From assembly GCF_000971155.1 (NCBI RefSeq), contig NZ_BBLX01000002.1:124001-188000 (forward strand): a DNA stretch of 64,000 nucleotides, in the 5' to 3' direction. Both the position numbers and the translations under genes were made by a program. Of this stretch, positions 9,605 to 18,785 are shown piece after piece. Under the pieces are notes generated by a model, which was not told where the DNA came from, did not search any database, and saw only the letters and a list, made by a program, of their open reading frames with translations. Each line of letters starts with the position of its first letter. Position 1 is the stretch's first letter. This DNA is from Demequina maris (GTDB lineage: Bacteria; Actinomycetota; Actinomycetes; Actinomycetales; Demequinaceae).

Positions 9605-10300
9605 TCAGGCCTCCCTCGTGGTGCGCTGCTCGATGTCCTTGACCCGCGGCGTCGAGCGCACGAGCCGCTGGACGAAGATCCCGGGCGTCTCGACCGTGTC
9701 GGGGTCGAGCGGGTGCGGGTCGACGTGCTCGGACTCGACCAGCGTGATCCGGCCGGACATCGCCGCGAGCGGGTTGAAGTTGCGCGCGGTGAACCGGTAG
9801 CGGAGGTTGCCCGCGGTGTCGGCACGATGCGCCTTCACCAGGGCGACGTCCGCGACGATGCCGCGCTCCAGCACGTAGTCGAGGCCGTCGAACGACGCGG
9901 TGGGCTTGCCCTCCGCGACGGGGGTGCCCACGCCGGTGCGCGTGTAGAAGCCCGCGATGCCGGCGCCGCCGGCGCGCATGCGCTCGGCGAGCGTGCCCTG
10001 CGGCGCGAACTCGACCTCGAGGTCGCCCGCGAGGTACTGCTCCGCGAAGCGCCTGTTCTCGCCCACGTACGACGCGACCACCTTGCGCACCTGGCCGGAC
10101 TCGAGCAGGATGCCGAGCCCCTTGCCGTCCACGCCCATGTTGTTGCTCACGATGGTGAGGTCGCGCGCGCCCGTGTCGCGCACCGCCTCGATGAGGTCGG
10201 TGGGGTTGCCGCTGAGGCCGAACCCCCCGACCGCGATGATCTGCCCGTCCCTGACGACGTCCCGCACCGCATCCGCGGCGCTGGGGTACAGCTTCCCCAT
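9605..10300 (-). CDS. scoA: 3-oxoacid CoA-transferase, subunit A
   Basis: A 231-residue alpha subunit with the family signatures [46 protein letters not shown] and [15 protein letters not shown]. It binds CoA and forms the heteromer with subunit B. The ATG at 10300 has CGGAGG four bases upstream; the longer frame to 10330 has no such site and would include the operator. It is the first gene of the operon, transcribed divergently from the IclR regulator. A TTGACC-18-TACCGT promoter and a CCAC-N3-GTGG palindrome lie just upstream. Confidence 0.9.
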   Translation of the reverse strand: MGKLYPSAADAVRDVVRDGQIIAVGGFGLSGNPTDLIEAVRDTGARDLTIVSNNMGVDGKGLGILLESGQVRKVVASYVGENRRFAEQYLAGDLEVEFAPQGTLAERMRAGGAGIAGFYTRTGVGTPVAEGKPTASFDGLDYVLERGIVADVALVKAHRADTAGNLRYRFTARNFNPLAAMSGRITLVESEHVDPHPLDPDTVETPGIFVQRLVRSTPRVKDIEQRTTREA

Positions 10301-10324
10301 GGTGCCTCCGACTCCGTTGTCTGA

Positions 10325-10335
10325 CCACATCGTGG
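10325..10335. promoter_or_regulatory. Operator-like palindrome CCAC-ATC-GTGG before scoA
   Basis: A perfect 4-bp inverted repeat with a 3-bp spacer. It sits just downstream of the predicted scoA start point, where a bound repressor would block the polymerase. The same CCAC-N3-GTGG pattern recurs at 10411-10421 in front of the IclR gene, suggesting both are sites for that regulator. Confidence 0.6.
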
Positions 10336-10343
10336 ATAGATGG

Positions 10344-10373
10344 ACGGTAGACCTGACGGGTGATTCGGGTCAA
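10344..10373 (-). promoter_or_regulatory. Predicted promoter of the scoAB-thiolase operon
   Basis: On the minus strand TTGACC (10368-10373) and TACCGT (10344-10349) are 18 bp apart, close to the housekeeping sigma consensus. A start point near 10337 would place the 10325-10335 palindrome at about +3 to +13. Confidence 0.6.
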
Positions 10374-10408
10374 TGAGCCCGCAGGATGTGGTCATCGGGG
10401 GCTAGGGT

Positions 10409-10423
10409 GTCCACTAAGTGGAC
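10409..10423. promoter_or_regulatory. Perfect 15-bp palindrome at the IclR gene start
   Basis: GTCCACT-A-AGTGGAC has 7-bp perfect arms. The core CCAC-N3-GTGG matches the site before scoA, so autoregulation together with scoAB control is likely. It overlaps the GTG at 10418, which weakens that codon as the true start. Confidence 0.65.
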
Positions 10424-11200
10424 GATGCGGGGGTCGCCGTGGCGGAGCAGGGGGCGCAGGTCGTGGCGCGCGTGGGCGCGGTGCTGCGCGTGCTCAGCGC
10501 GGCCGCCGGCACGCCCGCGTCCACCTCGCGCGTCGCCGAGGCGACGGGCCTCACCCGGCCCACCGCGCATCGTCTCCTTTCCGCGCTCGCGGGGGAGGGC
10601 CTGGTCGACCGCGACGCCGACGGCGGCTGGGTGCTGGGCCCCGAGGCGTACATCCTGGGCGCCGTCGCCGCCGACCGCTACGACATCACCGAGCTCGCGC
10701 GCGACGCGGTGCGCGCGGTCGCGCACGCGACGGGGGAGAGCGCCTTCCTGTCGGCGCGGCGCGGCGACGAGTCCGTGTGCCTGCTGCGCGAGGAGGGGTC
10801 CTTCCCCATCCGCTCGCACGTGCTCTACGAGGGCATCCGCTTCCCGCTGGGCGTCGCGTCCGCCGGGCTGGCGATGCTGGCGATGCTCCCCGAGGCCGAG
10901 CGCGAGGCCTACCTCGCGCGCGCCGACCTGGTCGCCGAGTGGGGTCCGGCCCACGCGACGGCCCCGCTGCGCGCGCGCCTGGCCGCGGGCCGCGCGACGG
11001 GCTACGTGGTCAACCCCGGGCTCATCGTCGAGGGCTCGTGGGGCATGGCGGCGGCGGTCTTCGATGCGGCGGGCCGGCCCGCGTGGGCGCTGTCGGCCAC
11101 GGGCGTCGAGTCGCGCTTCGGCCCGGACCGGCAGGGCGAGATCGGCCGGGTGCTGCTCGAGCAGGCCCACGCGGTGACGCAGAGGCTCCGCGCCCGCTGA
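10418..11200 (+). CDS. IclR-family transcriptional regulator
   Basis: A 260-residue regulator. The N-terminal winged helix-turn-helix (about residues 14-75) contains TSRVAEATGLTRPTAHRLLSA. The C-terminal IclR effector domain contains YEGIRFPLGVASAGLAML and, near the end, WALSATGVESRFGPDRQ. It is divergent from the CoA-transferase operon and probably controls it through the two CCAC-N3-GTGG palindromes; the effector may be the 3-oxoacid. The GTG at 10418 lies inside the operator palindrome, so GTG at 10439 (after GGGGG) is a serious alternative start. It might also influence the transport operon beginning 200 bp downstream. Confidence 0.88.
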   Translation: MDDAGVAVAEQGAQVVARVGAVLRVLSAAAGTPASTSRVAEATGLTRPTAHRLLSALAGEGLVDRDADGGWVLGPEAYILGAVAADRYDITELARDAVRAVAHATGESAFLSARRGDESVCLLREEGSFPIRSHVLYEGIRFPLGVASAGLAMLAMLPEAEREAYLARADLVAEWGPAHATAPLRARLAAGRATGYVVNPGLIVEGSWGMAAAVFDAAGRPAWALSATGVESRFGPDRQGEIGRVLLEQAHAVTQRLRAR

Positions 11201-11219
11201 CCCGCGCCCGCGGGATAGG

Positions 11220-11285
11220 TGACACCGTGTGTCATCCATGTTTCCGCTGGCACCCCCGCCGTGACACATGCGACACGCACGTGTC
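11220..11285. promoter_or_regulatory. Two inverted repeats upstream of the peptide-transport operon
   Basis: TGACAC-CGT-GTGTCA at 11220-11234 and GACACG-CA-CGTGTC at 11272-11285 are both perfect palindromes. A further TGACAC half-site is at 11262. They share the half-site GACAC, which suggests one dimeric regulator. Candidates are the MocR protein at 20223 or the IclR protein just upstream. Confidence 0.55.
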
Positions 11286-11401
11286 CGGTCGGTTAACGGT
11301 GGCCCGGACCTTCCCCGGCTCCGTGGTTCTTATCGGAACGGCCGCCTCCTTGAAGGATCGATGACGTCAACACACGTCGATCGAGAACCGAGGAGGTGAC
11401 C

Positions 11402-12346
11402 GTGGCGAAGTACCTGGCCAAGCGGCTCGGATCGGCACTGCTCGTGCTGTTCGCGCTGTCCCTGCTGTCCTTCGGGATGGTGCGCCTGATGCCCGGAGAC
11501 CCCGCGCTGCAGTACCTGAACATCGACAACCCGGACCCGAACCAGCTCGCGGAGATCCGCGCGGAGCTCGGCCTCGACCGGCCGTGGACCACGCAGTACC
11601 TCGAGTGGCTCGGCGGGGTGCTCCACGGCGACTTCGGCACCTCGCTGACGAAGTCGCAGGAGATCGGGACGATGCTCGGCGACCGGTTCCCGGTCTCGCT
11701 GCAGCTCGCGATCATCGCCGTCATCGTCGGCCTCGTCATCGGCCTCCCCAGCGGCGTCGTCTCGGCGGTGCGCCAGGGCACGCCCCTCGACGGACTCATC
11801 CGCGGCGGCTCGTTCATCGCGCTGTCCGTGCCGGCCTTCGCGATCGGCGCGGTTCTCATCATGGTGAACGCCTTCACCTTCAAGCTCCCGCTGATCGGCT
11901 ACACGCCGTGGGAGAAGGGCCCCGTCGCCTCGGTCCTGTCGCTCCTGGTGCCCGCGCTGGTGCTGTCGCTCGCGATGTCCGCGGTGATCTCGCGCTACTC
12001 GCGCGGCACGGTGCTCGACACGCTCTCCCAGGACTACATCCGCACGGCCCGCTCGAAGGGCGTCCCGACCGGGCGCATCGTGCGCGGGCACGCGCTGCGG
12101 AACGCGCTCATCCCCGTGACCACGGTGGTCGGCATCCAGCTCGCCGCGCTGATCGGCGGCACGGTCGTGATCGAGAGCATCTTCCAGATCCCCGGCATGG
12201 GCTCGATGCTCATCGAGGCGATCAACAGCTCCGACTACCCGACCATCCAGGCCTGCGTGCTCGTGCTCGGCGCGTGCTTCGTGCTCATCAACCTCGTCGT
12301 GGACCTGCTCTACCCCGTCATCGACCCCCGGGTGCGTGCCTCATGA
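11402..12346 (+). CDS. Dipeptide/oligopeptide-type ABC transporter permease (DppB-like)
   Basis: A 314-residue membrane protein with six hydrophobic segments. Opp/Dpp permease features are the N-terminal MxGDPA-like MPGDPALQY, the large periplasmic loop with ELGLDRPWTTQYLEWL, and the coupling loop DYIRTARSKGVPTGRIVRGHALRNALIPV. GTG at 11402 follows GAGGAGG with good spacing and is preferred to the earlier GTG at 11396, which lies in the ribosome site. It forms the membrane channel with the next gene, whose ATG overlaps its stop as ATGA. It is the first gene of a seven-gene catabolic operon. Confidence 0.92.
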   Translation: MAKYLAKRLGSALLVLFALSLLSFGMVRLMPGDPALQYLNIDNPDPNQLAEIRAELGLDRPWTTQYLEWLGGVLHGDFGTSLTKSQEIGTMLGDRFPVSLQLAIIAVIVGLVIGLPSGVVSAVRQGTPLDGLIRGGSFIALSVPAFAIGAVLIMVNAFTFKLPLIGYTPWEKGPVASVLSLLVPALVLSLAMSAVISRYSRGTVLDTLSQDYIRTARSKGVPTGRIVRGHALRNALIPVTTVVGIQLAALIGGTVVIESIFQIPGMGSMLIEAINSSDYPTIQACVLVLGACFVLINLVVDLLYPVIDPRVRAS

Positions 12347-13299
12347 TCAAGCTGAAGAAGAACGGCGCGCTCGTCGCCGGCATCGCGATCCTCGCCGGCC
12401 TCACGGTCTTCGCCGTCCTCGGCCCGCTGGTCGGCGGCTACGACCCGAACCTCACCACCGGCGGCCCGTTCGAGGGGCCCTCGGGCACGCACTGGCTCGG
12501 CACCGACAACATCGGCCGCGACAACTTCGTCCGCCTCGCGATCGCCACCCGCTACGCGCTCGTGATCTCGCTGGTGTCCTCGGTGATCTCGATGATCATC
12601 GGCACCAGCATCGGGCTCGTCGCCGGCTACGCGGGCGGCCGCCTCGACAACCTGCTCATGCGCGGCACCGAGATCATCATGGCGATCCCCGCGATCCTGT
12701 TCGCGCTCGTCATCCGCGTGATCATCGGCCCCGGCTTCCTGCCGCTCATCATCGCGATGGCGATCATCGGCGCCCCCGGCTTCGCGCGCATCATGCGCTC
12801 GCCCATCCTGGTGCTGCGCGACCGCGACTTCGTGGTCGCCGCCGAGATCGCGGGCGTCCGCAAGCCGTGGATCGCGCTCAGCCACCTGCTGCCGAACGCG
12901 ACCACGCCGATGCTCGTGAACTTCGCCTCGACCGCGTCGCTCGCGGTGCTCATCGAGTCGAGCCTCAGCTTCCTGGGCCAGGGCGTGCAGGCGCCGGACC
13001 CGAGCGCCGGCCGCATGATCTCCGAGTCCATGCGCTACATGCAGCTCGACCCGCTGCTGATCGTGCTACCCGCGGTGCTCATCACGCTGCTCACCGTCGC
13101 GTGGAACCTGCTTGCGGACGGCGTCCAGATGGCGCTGTCGCCCAAGGCCGGCAACCTCGCCGTGCCCACCCGCGGCCGCCGCCGCAAGAAGACGTCCGGA
13201 GCGGCCGGCAGGGCCGCGACCGGCACGACGGTGGAGGCGGGCGAGCGTCCCGTGCCCGCCGACACCCCCCAGGACGAGGCGGCCCCGGCCCGGGTCTGA
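12343..13299 (+). CDS. Dipeptide/oligopeptide-type ABC transporter permease (DppC-like)
   Basis: A 318-residue second permease subunit. The N-terminal segment is followed by HWLGTDNIGRDNFVRL, the standard LGTDxxGRD motif of DppC/OppC. The coupling loop contains RDRDFVVAAEIAGVRKPWIALSHLLPN. Six membrane segments are expected. The C-terminal 45 residues are a charged Arg/Lys then Ala/Pro-rich tail, longer than usual. The ATG overlaps the DppB-like stop by four bases. The substrate class follows from the family; the actual substrate is unknown but probably carries an amino or amide group, judged by the downstream enzymes. Confidence 0.92.
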   Translation: MIKLKKNGALVAGIAILAGLTVFAVLGPLVGGYDPNLTTGGPFEGPSGTHWLGTDNIGRDNFVRLAIATRYALVISLVSSVISMIIGTSIGLVAGYAGGRLDNLLMRGTEIIMAIPAILFALVIRVIIGPGFLPLIIAMAIIGAPGFARIMRSPILVLRDRDFVVAAEIAGVRKPWIALSHLLPNATTPMLVNFASTASLAVLIESSLSFLGQGVQAPDPSAGRMISESMRYMQLDPLLIVLPAVLITLLTVAWNLLADGVQMALSPKAGNLAVPTRGRRRKKTSGAAGRAATGTTVEAGERPVPADTPQDEAAPARV

Positions 13300-13349
13300 C
13301 CCACCCGCCGCGCCCCGTCCCATCCCCATCCAAGGAGGAGACCCGCATC

Positions 13350-14927
13350 ATGAGGACCATCACCCGAGGGATCGCCGCCACGGCCGCCGTGGCTGTGCTC
13401 GGCCTCTCGCTCGCCGCCTGCGCGAGCGGCTCCGAGACCGGCGCCGCCGAGTCGTCCGAGCCGCTGCCGGCCGTCGAGGGAGGCGCGCTCGTCTACGCGA
13501 GCGACGTCCAGCCGCTCGCCGGCGGGCTTGACCCGTACGTCGCGCAGGCCTTCGCGAACTCGAACGCGCTCGTCCAGATCTACGAGCCCCTGCTCGCCAA
13601 GGACGCCGACGGCACGGTCATCCCGTGGCTCGCCGAGTCGTGGGAGCAGGTCGACGACCTCACCTACACCTTCACGCTGCGCGAGGGTGTGACGTTCTCG
13701 GACGGCACGCCGCTGACCGCCGACGACGTGGTCTACTCGCTCGAGCAGATCCGCGCCTCGCAGGCCGGCGCGAGCTACTTCCCGACGGTGGACCAGATCA
13801 CCGCGGTCGACGACGCGACCGTGCAGCTGACGACGCTGGTGCCGGACGCCACGATCCTCAACGTCCTGTCCTACCGGGGCATGGTCATCGTCAACCAGGC
13901 CTGGTACGAGGCCACCTCGGAGGAGGAGCGTCAGACCTCCGCGCTCGGCACGGGCCCGTTCGTGCTCGACGAGTGGCAGGACCAGGTCTCCATGACCTTC
14001 ACCGCCAACGAGTCCTACTGGGGCGAGGGCCCCGAGGTCGACACGCTCGAGTTCGACTTCATCGGCGACGAGAACGCGCGCGCCGCCCAGCTGCGCCAGG
14101 GCTCGGGCACCGACATGGCCTGGTTCCGCGACCCGATCCAGGTCCAGTCGCTCGAGGCCGAGGGCTACACGGTCGGCGAGAACGCCGCGACCCGCTCGCT
14201 CACGATGTACGTCAACGCCTCCGACGGCCCGCTCGCGGACGTCAAGGTGCGCCAGGCCGTGTCGAAGGCCATGGACCGCCAGGCCCTCATCGACTTCGCG
14301 ATGGGCGGCATGGCCGAGCCCAGCCTCGTGGTGCCGGTCGGCGACCCGTGGGGCATCGCGCCCGACGAGTCCACCCCGAACTACACGCACGACGTCGAGG
14401 GCGCCAAGGCGCTGCTCGCCGAGGCGGGCGAGACCAGCCCGACCATCACCCTCACCTACGCCTCGGACGCGGCCTTCGCGCTCGACGTGCCGATGGTCGA
14501 GGTGCTCAAGCAGCAGCTTGCCGAGGCCGGCATCACGCTCGAGCTCGTGGGCAAGCCCTGGACCGAGGTGCTGCAGTCCTACATCGGCGGCACCTGGACC
14601 GGCCTGGTCCTCGTCCCCGGCGTCTACATGCCGGACCCGTCGGCGTACTTCGCCACCGTCCTGACCCCGGGCCTGCCGATGGTCACCACGGTCGACGAGA
14701 CCTCGCCCGAGGTCGCGCTGTACATGCAGCTGCGCTCGACCTTCGATGAGGCCGAGCGGGCCGAGGTCCTCGCGCAGCTCGAGGCCGCGGTCGCCGAGAA
14801 CGTCAACGTGCTCGTCGCCTACACCGGCCCGCAGCGCTACGAGGTCTGGGGCGACACCGTGACCGGCTACGAGGTCGACCCGTACACCTACCGCGAGGGT
14901 CTCGCCACCACGGCGAAGACCTCCTGA
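13350..14927 (+). CDS. Substrate-binding lipoprotein of the ABC importer (SBP family 5)
   Basis: A 525-residue extracellular binding protein. The signal peptide ends in the lipobox LSLAAC (Cys at about 26), so it is anchored as a lipoprotein. SBP_bac_5 features include IYEPLLAKDADGTVIPWLAE, YTFTLREGVTFSDGTPLTAD and ADVKVRQAVSKAMDRQALI. The ATG at 13350 follows AAGGAGGAG. It delivers substrate to the DppBC-like permeases. It is followed by a 17-bp GC hairpin before the ATPase genes, which may raise its mRNA level relative to the rest of the operon. Confidence 0.92.
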   Translation: MRTITRGIAATAAVAVLGLSLAACASGSETGAAESSEPLPAVEGGALVYASDVQPLAGGLDPYVAQAFANSNALVQIYEPLLAKDADGTVIPWLAESWEQVDDLTYTFTLREGVTFSDGTPLTADDVVYSLEQIRASQAGASYFPTVDQITAVDDATVQLTTLVPDATILNVLSYRGMVIVNQAWYEATSEEERQTSALGTGPFVLDEWQDQVSMTFTANESYWGEGPEVDTLEFDFIGDENARAAQLRQGSGTDMAWFRDPIQVQSLEAEGYTVGENAATRSLTMYVNASDGPLADVKVRQAVSKAMDRQALIDFAMGGMAEPSLVVPVGDPWGIAPDESTPNYTHDVEGAKALLAEAGETSPTITLTYASDAAFALDVPMVEVLKQQLAEAGITLELVGKPWTEVLQSYIGGTWTGLVLVPGVYMPDPSAYFATVLTPGLPMVTTVDETSPEVALYMQLRSTFDEAERAEVLAQLEAAVAENVNVLVAYTGPQRYEVWGDTVTGYEVDPYTYREGLATTAKTS

Positions 14928-14932
14928 ACCCT

Positions 14933-14972
14933 CCGGCGGGCGGGCGGCTCCCCTCAGCCGCCCGCCCGCCGG
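14933..14972 (+). terminator. Strong intra-operon stem-loop after the binding-protein gene
   Basis: A perfect 17-bp GC-rich stem (14933-14949 with 14956-14972) closes over a 6-base loop. No T-run follows and the ATPase genes continue on the same strand. It is more likely a partial terminator or 3'-end protector giving excess binding protein than a full operon end. Confidence 0.75.
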
Positions 14973-15012
14973 GACCCCACCGCAACCCACGCACCAGTCA
15001 GAGGAGGACGCC

Positions 15013-16016
15013 ATGACCGCGACGATCGCCACCACCGACGCGCTCGCCGTCGAGGACCTCAGCATCAGCTACGGCGGCGGCACCCCCGTCGTCTCCGGGG
15101 TCGACCTGCGGGTCGGGCCCGGCGAGATCCTGGGCGTCATCGGCGAGTCCGGGTGCGGGAAGTCGAGCATCGGCTTCGCCGTGCTGGGCCTCCTTCCCAG
15201 CACCGCCCGCGTCGAGGCCGCCCGCCTCGACGTCGGCTCCCGGCCCATGGGCGACGCCGACGAGGAGGACTGGAACGAGGTGCGCGGCCGCGTCGCCTCG
15301 ATGGTGTTCCAGGAGCCGATGTCCGCGCTCAACCCGTGCATGCGGGTGGGCGCCCAGATCGCCGAGGTGCTGCTCGTGCACGGCCTCGCCGACAAGAAGG
15401 CCGCCCACGCCCGCGCGCTCGAGCTGCTCCGCCTGGTCCAGGTGCCCGAGCCCGAGCTGCGCGCCAGGCAGTTCCCCCACCAGATGTCCGGCGGCATGCG
15501 CCAGCGCATCGTCATCGCGATGGCCCTCGCCGCGAACCCGCAGCTGCTCGTCGCGGACGAGCCGACCACGGCCCTCGACGTCACCGTCCAGGCCCAGATC
15601 CTCGATCTGCTCGACCAGATGCGCCGCACCACCGGCGCGGGCGTGCTGCTCATCAGCCACGACCTCGGCGTCATCGCGCAGACCTGCGACCGGGTGGTCG
15701 TGATGTACGCCGGCGAGATCGTCGAGGAAGGCGAGCCCGCCGCGGTGCTGGCGAACCCCTCCCACCCGTACACCGCGGCCCTCGTCGCCTCGATCCCCAC
15801 GACCACCACCGCGGCCCGCGAGGACCTGCCGATGATCGCCGGCGGCGTCCGCGACTCCGACCGTGCCACCGCCGGGTGCCGGTTCGCGGCACGATGCGCG
15901 TTCGCGACGGACGCGTGCGCCGCGCCCCAGCCGCTGGTGCAGGTGGCACCCGACCACACGGCCCGCTGCTGGCGCAGCACCGAGCTCTCTCTCACGACGC
16001 GCACGGAGGTGACGGC

Positions 16017-16020
<4 letters not shown>
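15013..16020 (+). CDS. Oligopeptide ABC transporter ATPase (DppD-like)
   Basis: A 335-residue ATPase. Walker A is GESGCGKSSIG (about residues 49-59), the Q-loop VFQEPMSALNP, the signature MSGGMRQRI, Walker B LLVADEPTTALD and the H-loop LISHDLGV. The C-terminal extension with four Cys (CRFAARCAFATDAC, then C near the end) is the oligopeptide-type domain that can hold an Fe-S cluster. GAGGAGG precedes the ATG. Its stop overlaps the next ATPase start as ATGA. Confidence 0.93.
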
Positions 16021-17075
<1,055 letters not shown>

Positions 17076-17089
17076 ACCAAGGAGAAGCC

Positions 17090-18760
17090 ATGACCGAGAC
17101 CGTCACGATCCTCACCGCCAAGCTCGTCCGCACGATGGACGATGCGGTGCCCACCGGCACCGCCGTCGCGGTCCGCGGCGCCACGATCCTCGCCGTCGGC
17201 ACCCCCGAGGTGCTGCTCGCGACGTACCCCGGCGCCGAGGTCGACGACCGCTACGCCGACCAGGTGCTCGCACCCGGCTTCGTCGAGGCGCACTCCCACA
17301 TGGGCGCCGGCATGGACAGCCCGTTCTACCTGGGCTACTTCCCGCGGATGACCCCCGACGGCACGCCCCTCGCGGGCGCACAGTCGTGGCAGGGCGTCCT
17401 CGACGCCCTGAAGGCGTGGGACGCGGCGCTGCCCGAGGGTGAGGTCCTCAACGCCCGCGGCCTGGACATGCTGTTCCACCCGGGCGAGACGCTCGACCGC
17501 CACGCGCTCGACTCCGTGAGCGCGACGCGCGGCATCTACGTGATCCACGCGAGCGGCCACGTCGCCACCGCCAACTCCGTGCTGCTCGAGAAGGCCGGCT
17601 ACGGCGCCGACACCGACATCGAGGGCGTCGTCAAGGGCGCGGACGGCCTGCCCACCGGCGAGCTGCAGGAGATGGGCGCGATGATGCCCGTGATGGCCGC
17701 GCTGGGCATGGACTTCTCCAAGGGCATGACGTCGGAGCAGGGCATGTACGACTTCGCCGCGGACGCCCGCAACCACGGCTGCACCACCGCGACGGACCTC
17801 GCAAACTTCGATGCGGTGCGTCCCGGCGGCCTCGAGCTGCTGGCGGAGGTCACCGGCCGCGAGGACTTCTCGCTGCGCCTCGTGCCCGCGACCTTCGGCG
17901 GCATGACGAGGTCCGCCGAGGAGGCCGAGGGCATGGCCGCGCTCGTGAAGTCGGTCCAGGGCAAGGGCAACGCCAAGCTCCACCTGGGCACGGTCAAGCT
18001 CATGCTCGACGGCTCGATCCAGCAGCACACCGCGAAGCTGCAGGACCCGGGCTACGTGTGCGGCCACGACGACGGCATCTGGAACACCGACGCCGAGACG
18101 TTCCGCGCGCAGGTGAGCGCCTTCCACAAGGCCGGCCTCAACATCCACGTGCACTGCAACGGCGACGAGGCGACCGAGGTCTTCTGCAACGCCGTCGAGG
18201 AGGTCCTCGCGGAGTCCCCGCGCTGGAACCACCGCCACACCGTCACCCACTCGCAGCTCACCACCCGCGCCCAGTACAAGCGCATGGCCGAGCTGGGCAT
18301 GGGCGCCAACATCTTCTCCAACCACATCTGGTACTGGGGCGACCAGCACATCGACCTCACGGTGGGGCCGGACCGCGTGCAGCGCATGAACGCGGCCCGC
18401 ACCGCGCTCGACTCGGGCGTCAAGATCGCCCTCCACTGCGACACCCCCGTGACGCCGCTCGACCCGCTGGCGACCGCGTCGTACGCGGCCGAGCGCCGCA
18501 CCCCCACGGGCCGGAGCTGGGGCGACGCCGAGCGCATCTCGGTGAAGGAGGCCCTCGAGGCCATCACGATCGGACCGGCCTACCTGCTCAAGCTCGACCA
18601 CCTGGTCGGCTCGATCGTCCCCGGCAAGTACGCGGACTTCGCGGTCCTCGACCGCGACCCGTTCGAGGTCGCCGAGGTCAAGGAGCTGCGCGACATCAAC
18701 GTCCTCGGCACCGTCGTCGGCGGCGTCCACTTCCCGTCCCCGGTCCACGCGACCGTCTGA
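17090..18760 (+). CDS. YtcJ-like metal-dependent amidohydrolase
   Basis: A 556-residue protein of the Amidohydro_3 group. The first metal-binding region is GFVEAHSHMG (near residue 68). Later come IHVHCNGDEA, TVTHSQL, the C-terminal ALHCDTPVTPLDP and the composite-domain signature GSIVPGKYADFAVLDRDPF. It hydrolyses a C-N bond in an amide, N-acyl or cyclic substrate in the cytoplasm. AAGGAG precedes the ATG. It lies between the importer ATPases and an aminotransferase, so it probably performs the first step on the imported compound. The exact substrate is not readable. Confidence 0.85.
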   Translation: MTETVTILTAKLVRTMDDAVPTGTAVAVRGATILAVGTPEVLLATYPGAEVDDRYADQVLAPGFVEAHSHMGAGMDSPFYLGYFPRMTPDGTPLAGAQSWQGVLDALKAWDAALPEGEVLNARGLDMLFHPGETLDRHALDSVSATRGIYVIHASGHVATANSVLLEKAGYGADTDIEGVVKGADGLPTGELQEMGAMMPVMAALGMDFSKGMTSEQGMYDFAADARNHGCTTATDLANFDAVRPGGLELLAEVTGREDFSLRLVPATFGGMTRSAEEAEGMAALVKSVQGKGNAKLHLGTVKLMLDGSIQQHTAKLQDPGYVCGHDDGIWNTDAETFRAQVSAFHKAGLNIHVHCNGDEATEVFCNAVEEVLAESPRWNHRHTVTHSQLTTRAQYKRMAELGMGANIFSNHIWYWGDQHIDLTVGPDRVQRMNAARTALDSGVKIALHCDTPVTPLDPLATASYAAERRTPTGRSWGDAERISVKEALEAITIGPAYLLKLDHLVGSIVPGKYADFAVLDRDPFEVAEVKELRDINVLGTVVGGVHFPSPVHATV

Positions 18761-18785
18761 CCCGGTCCCTCTGAAGGAGGCTGAG

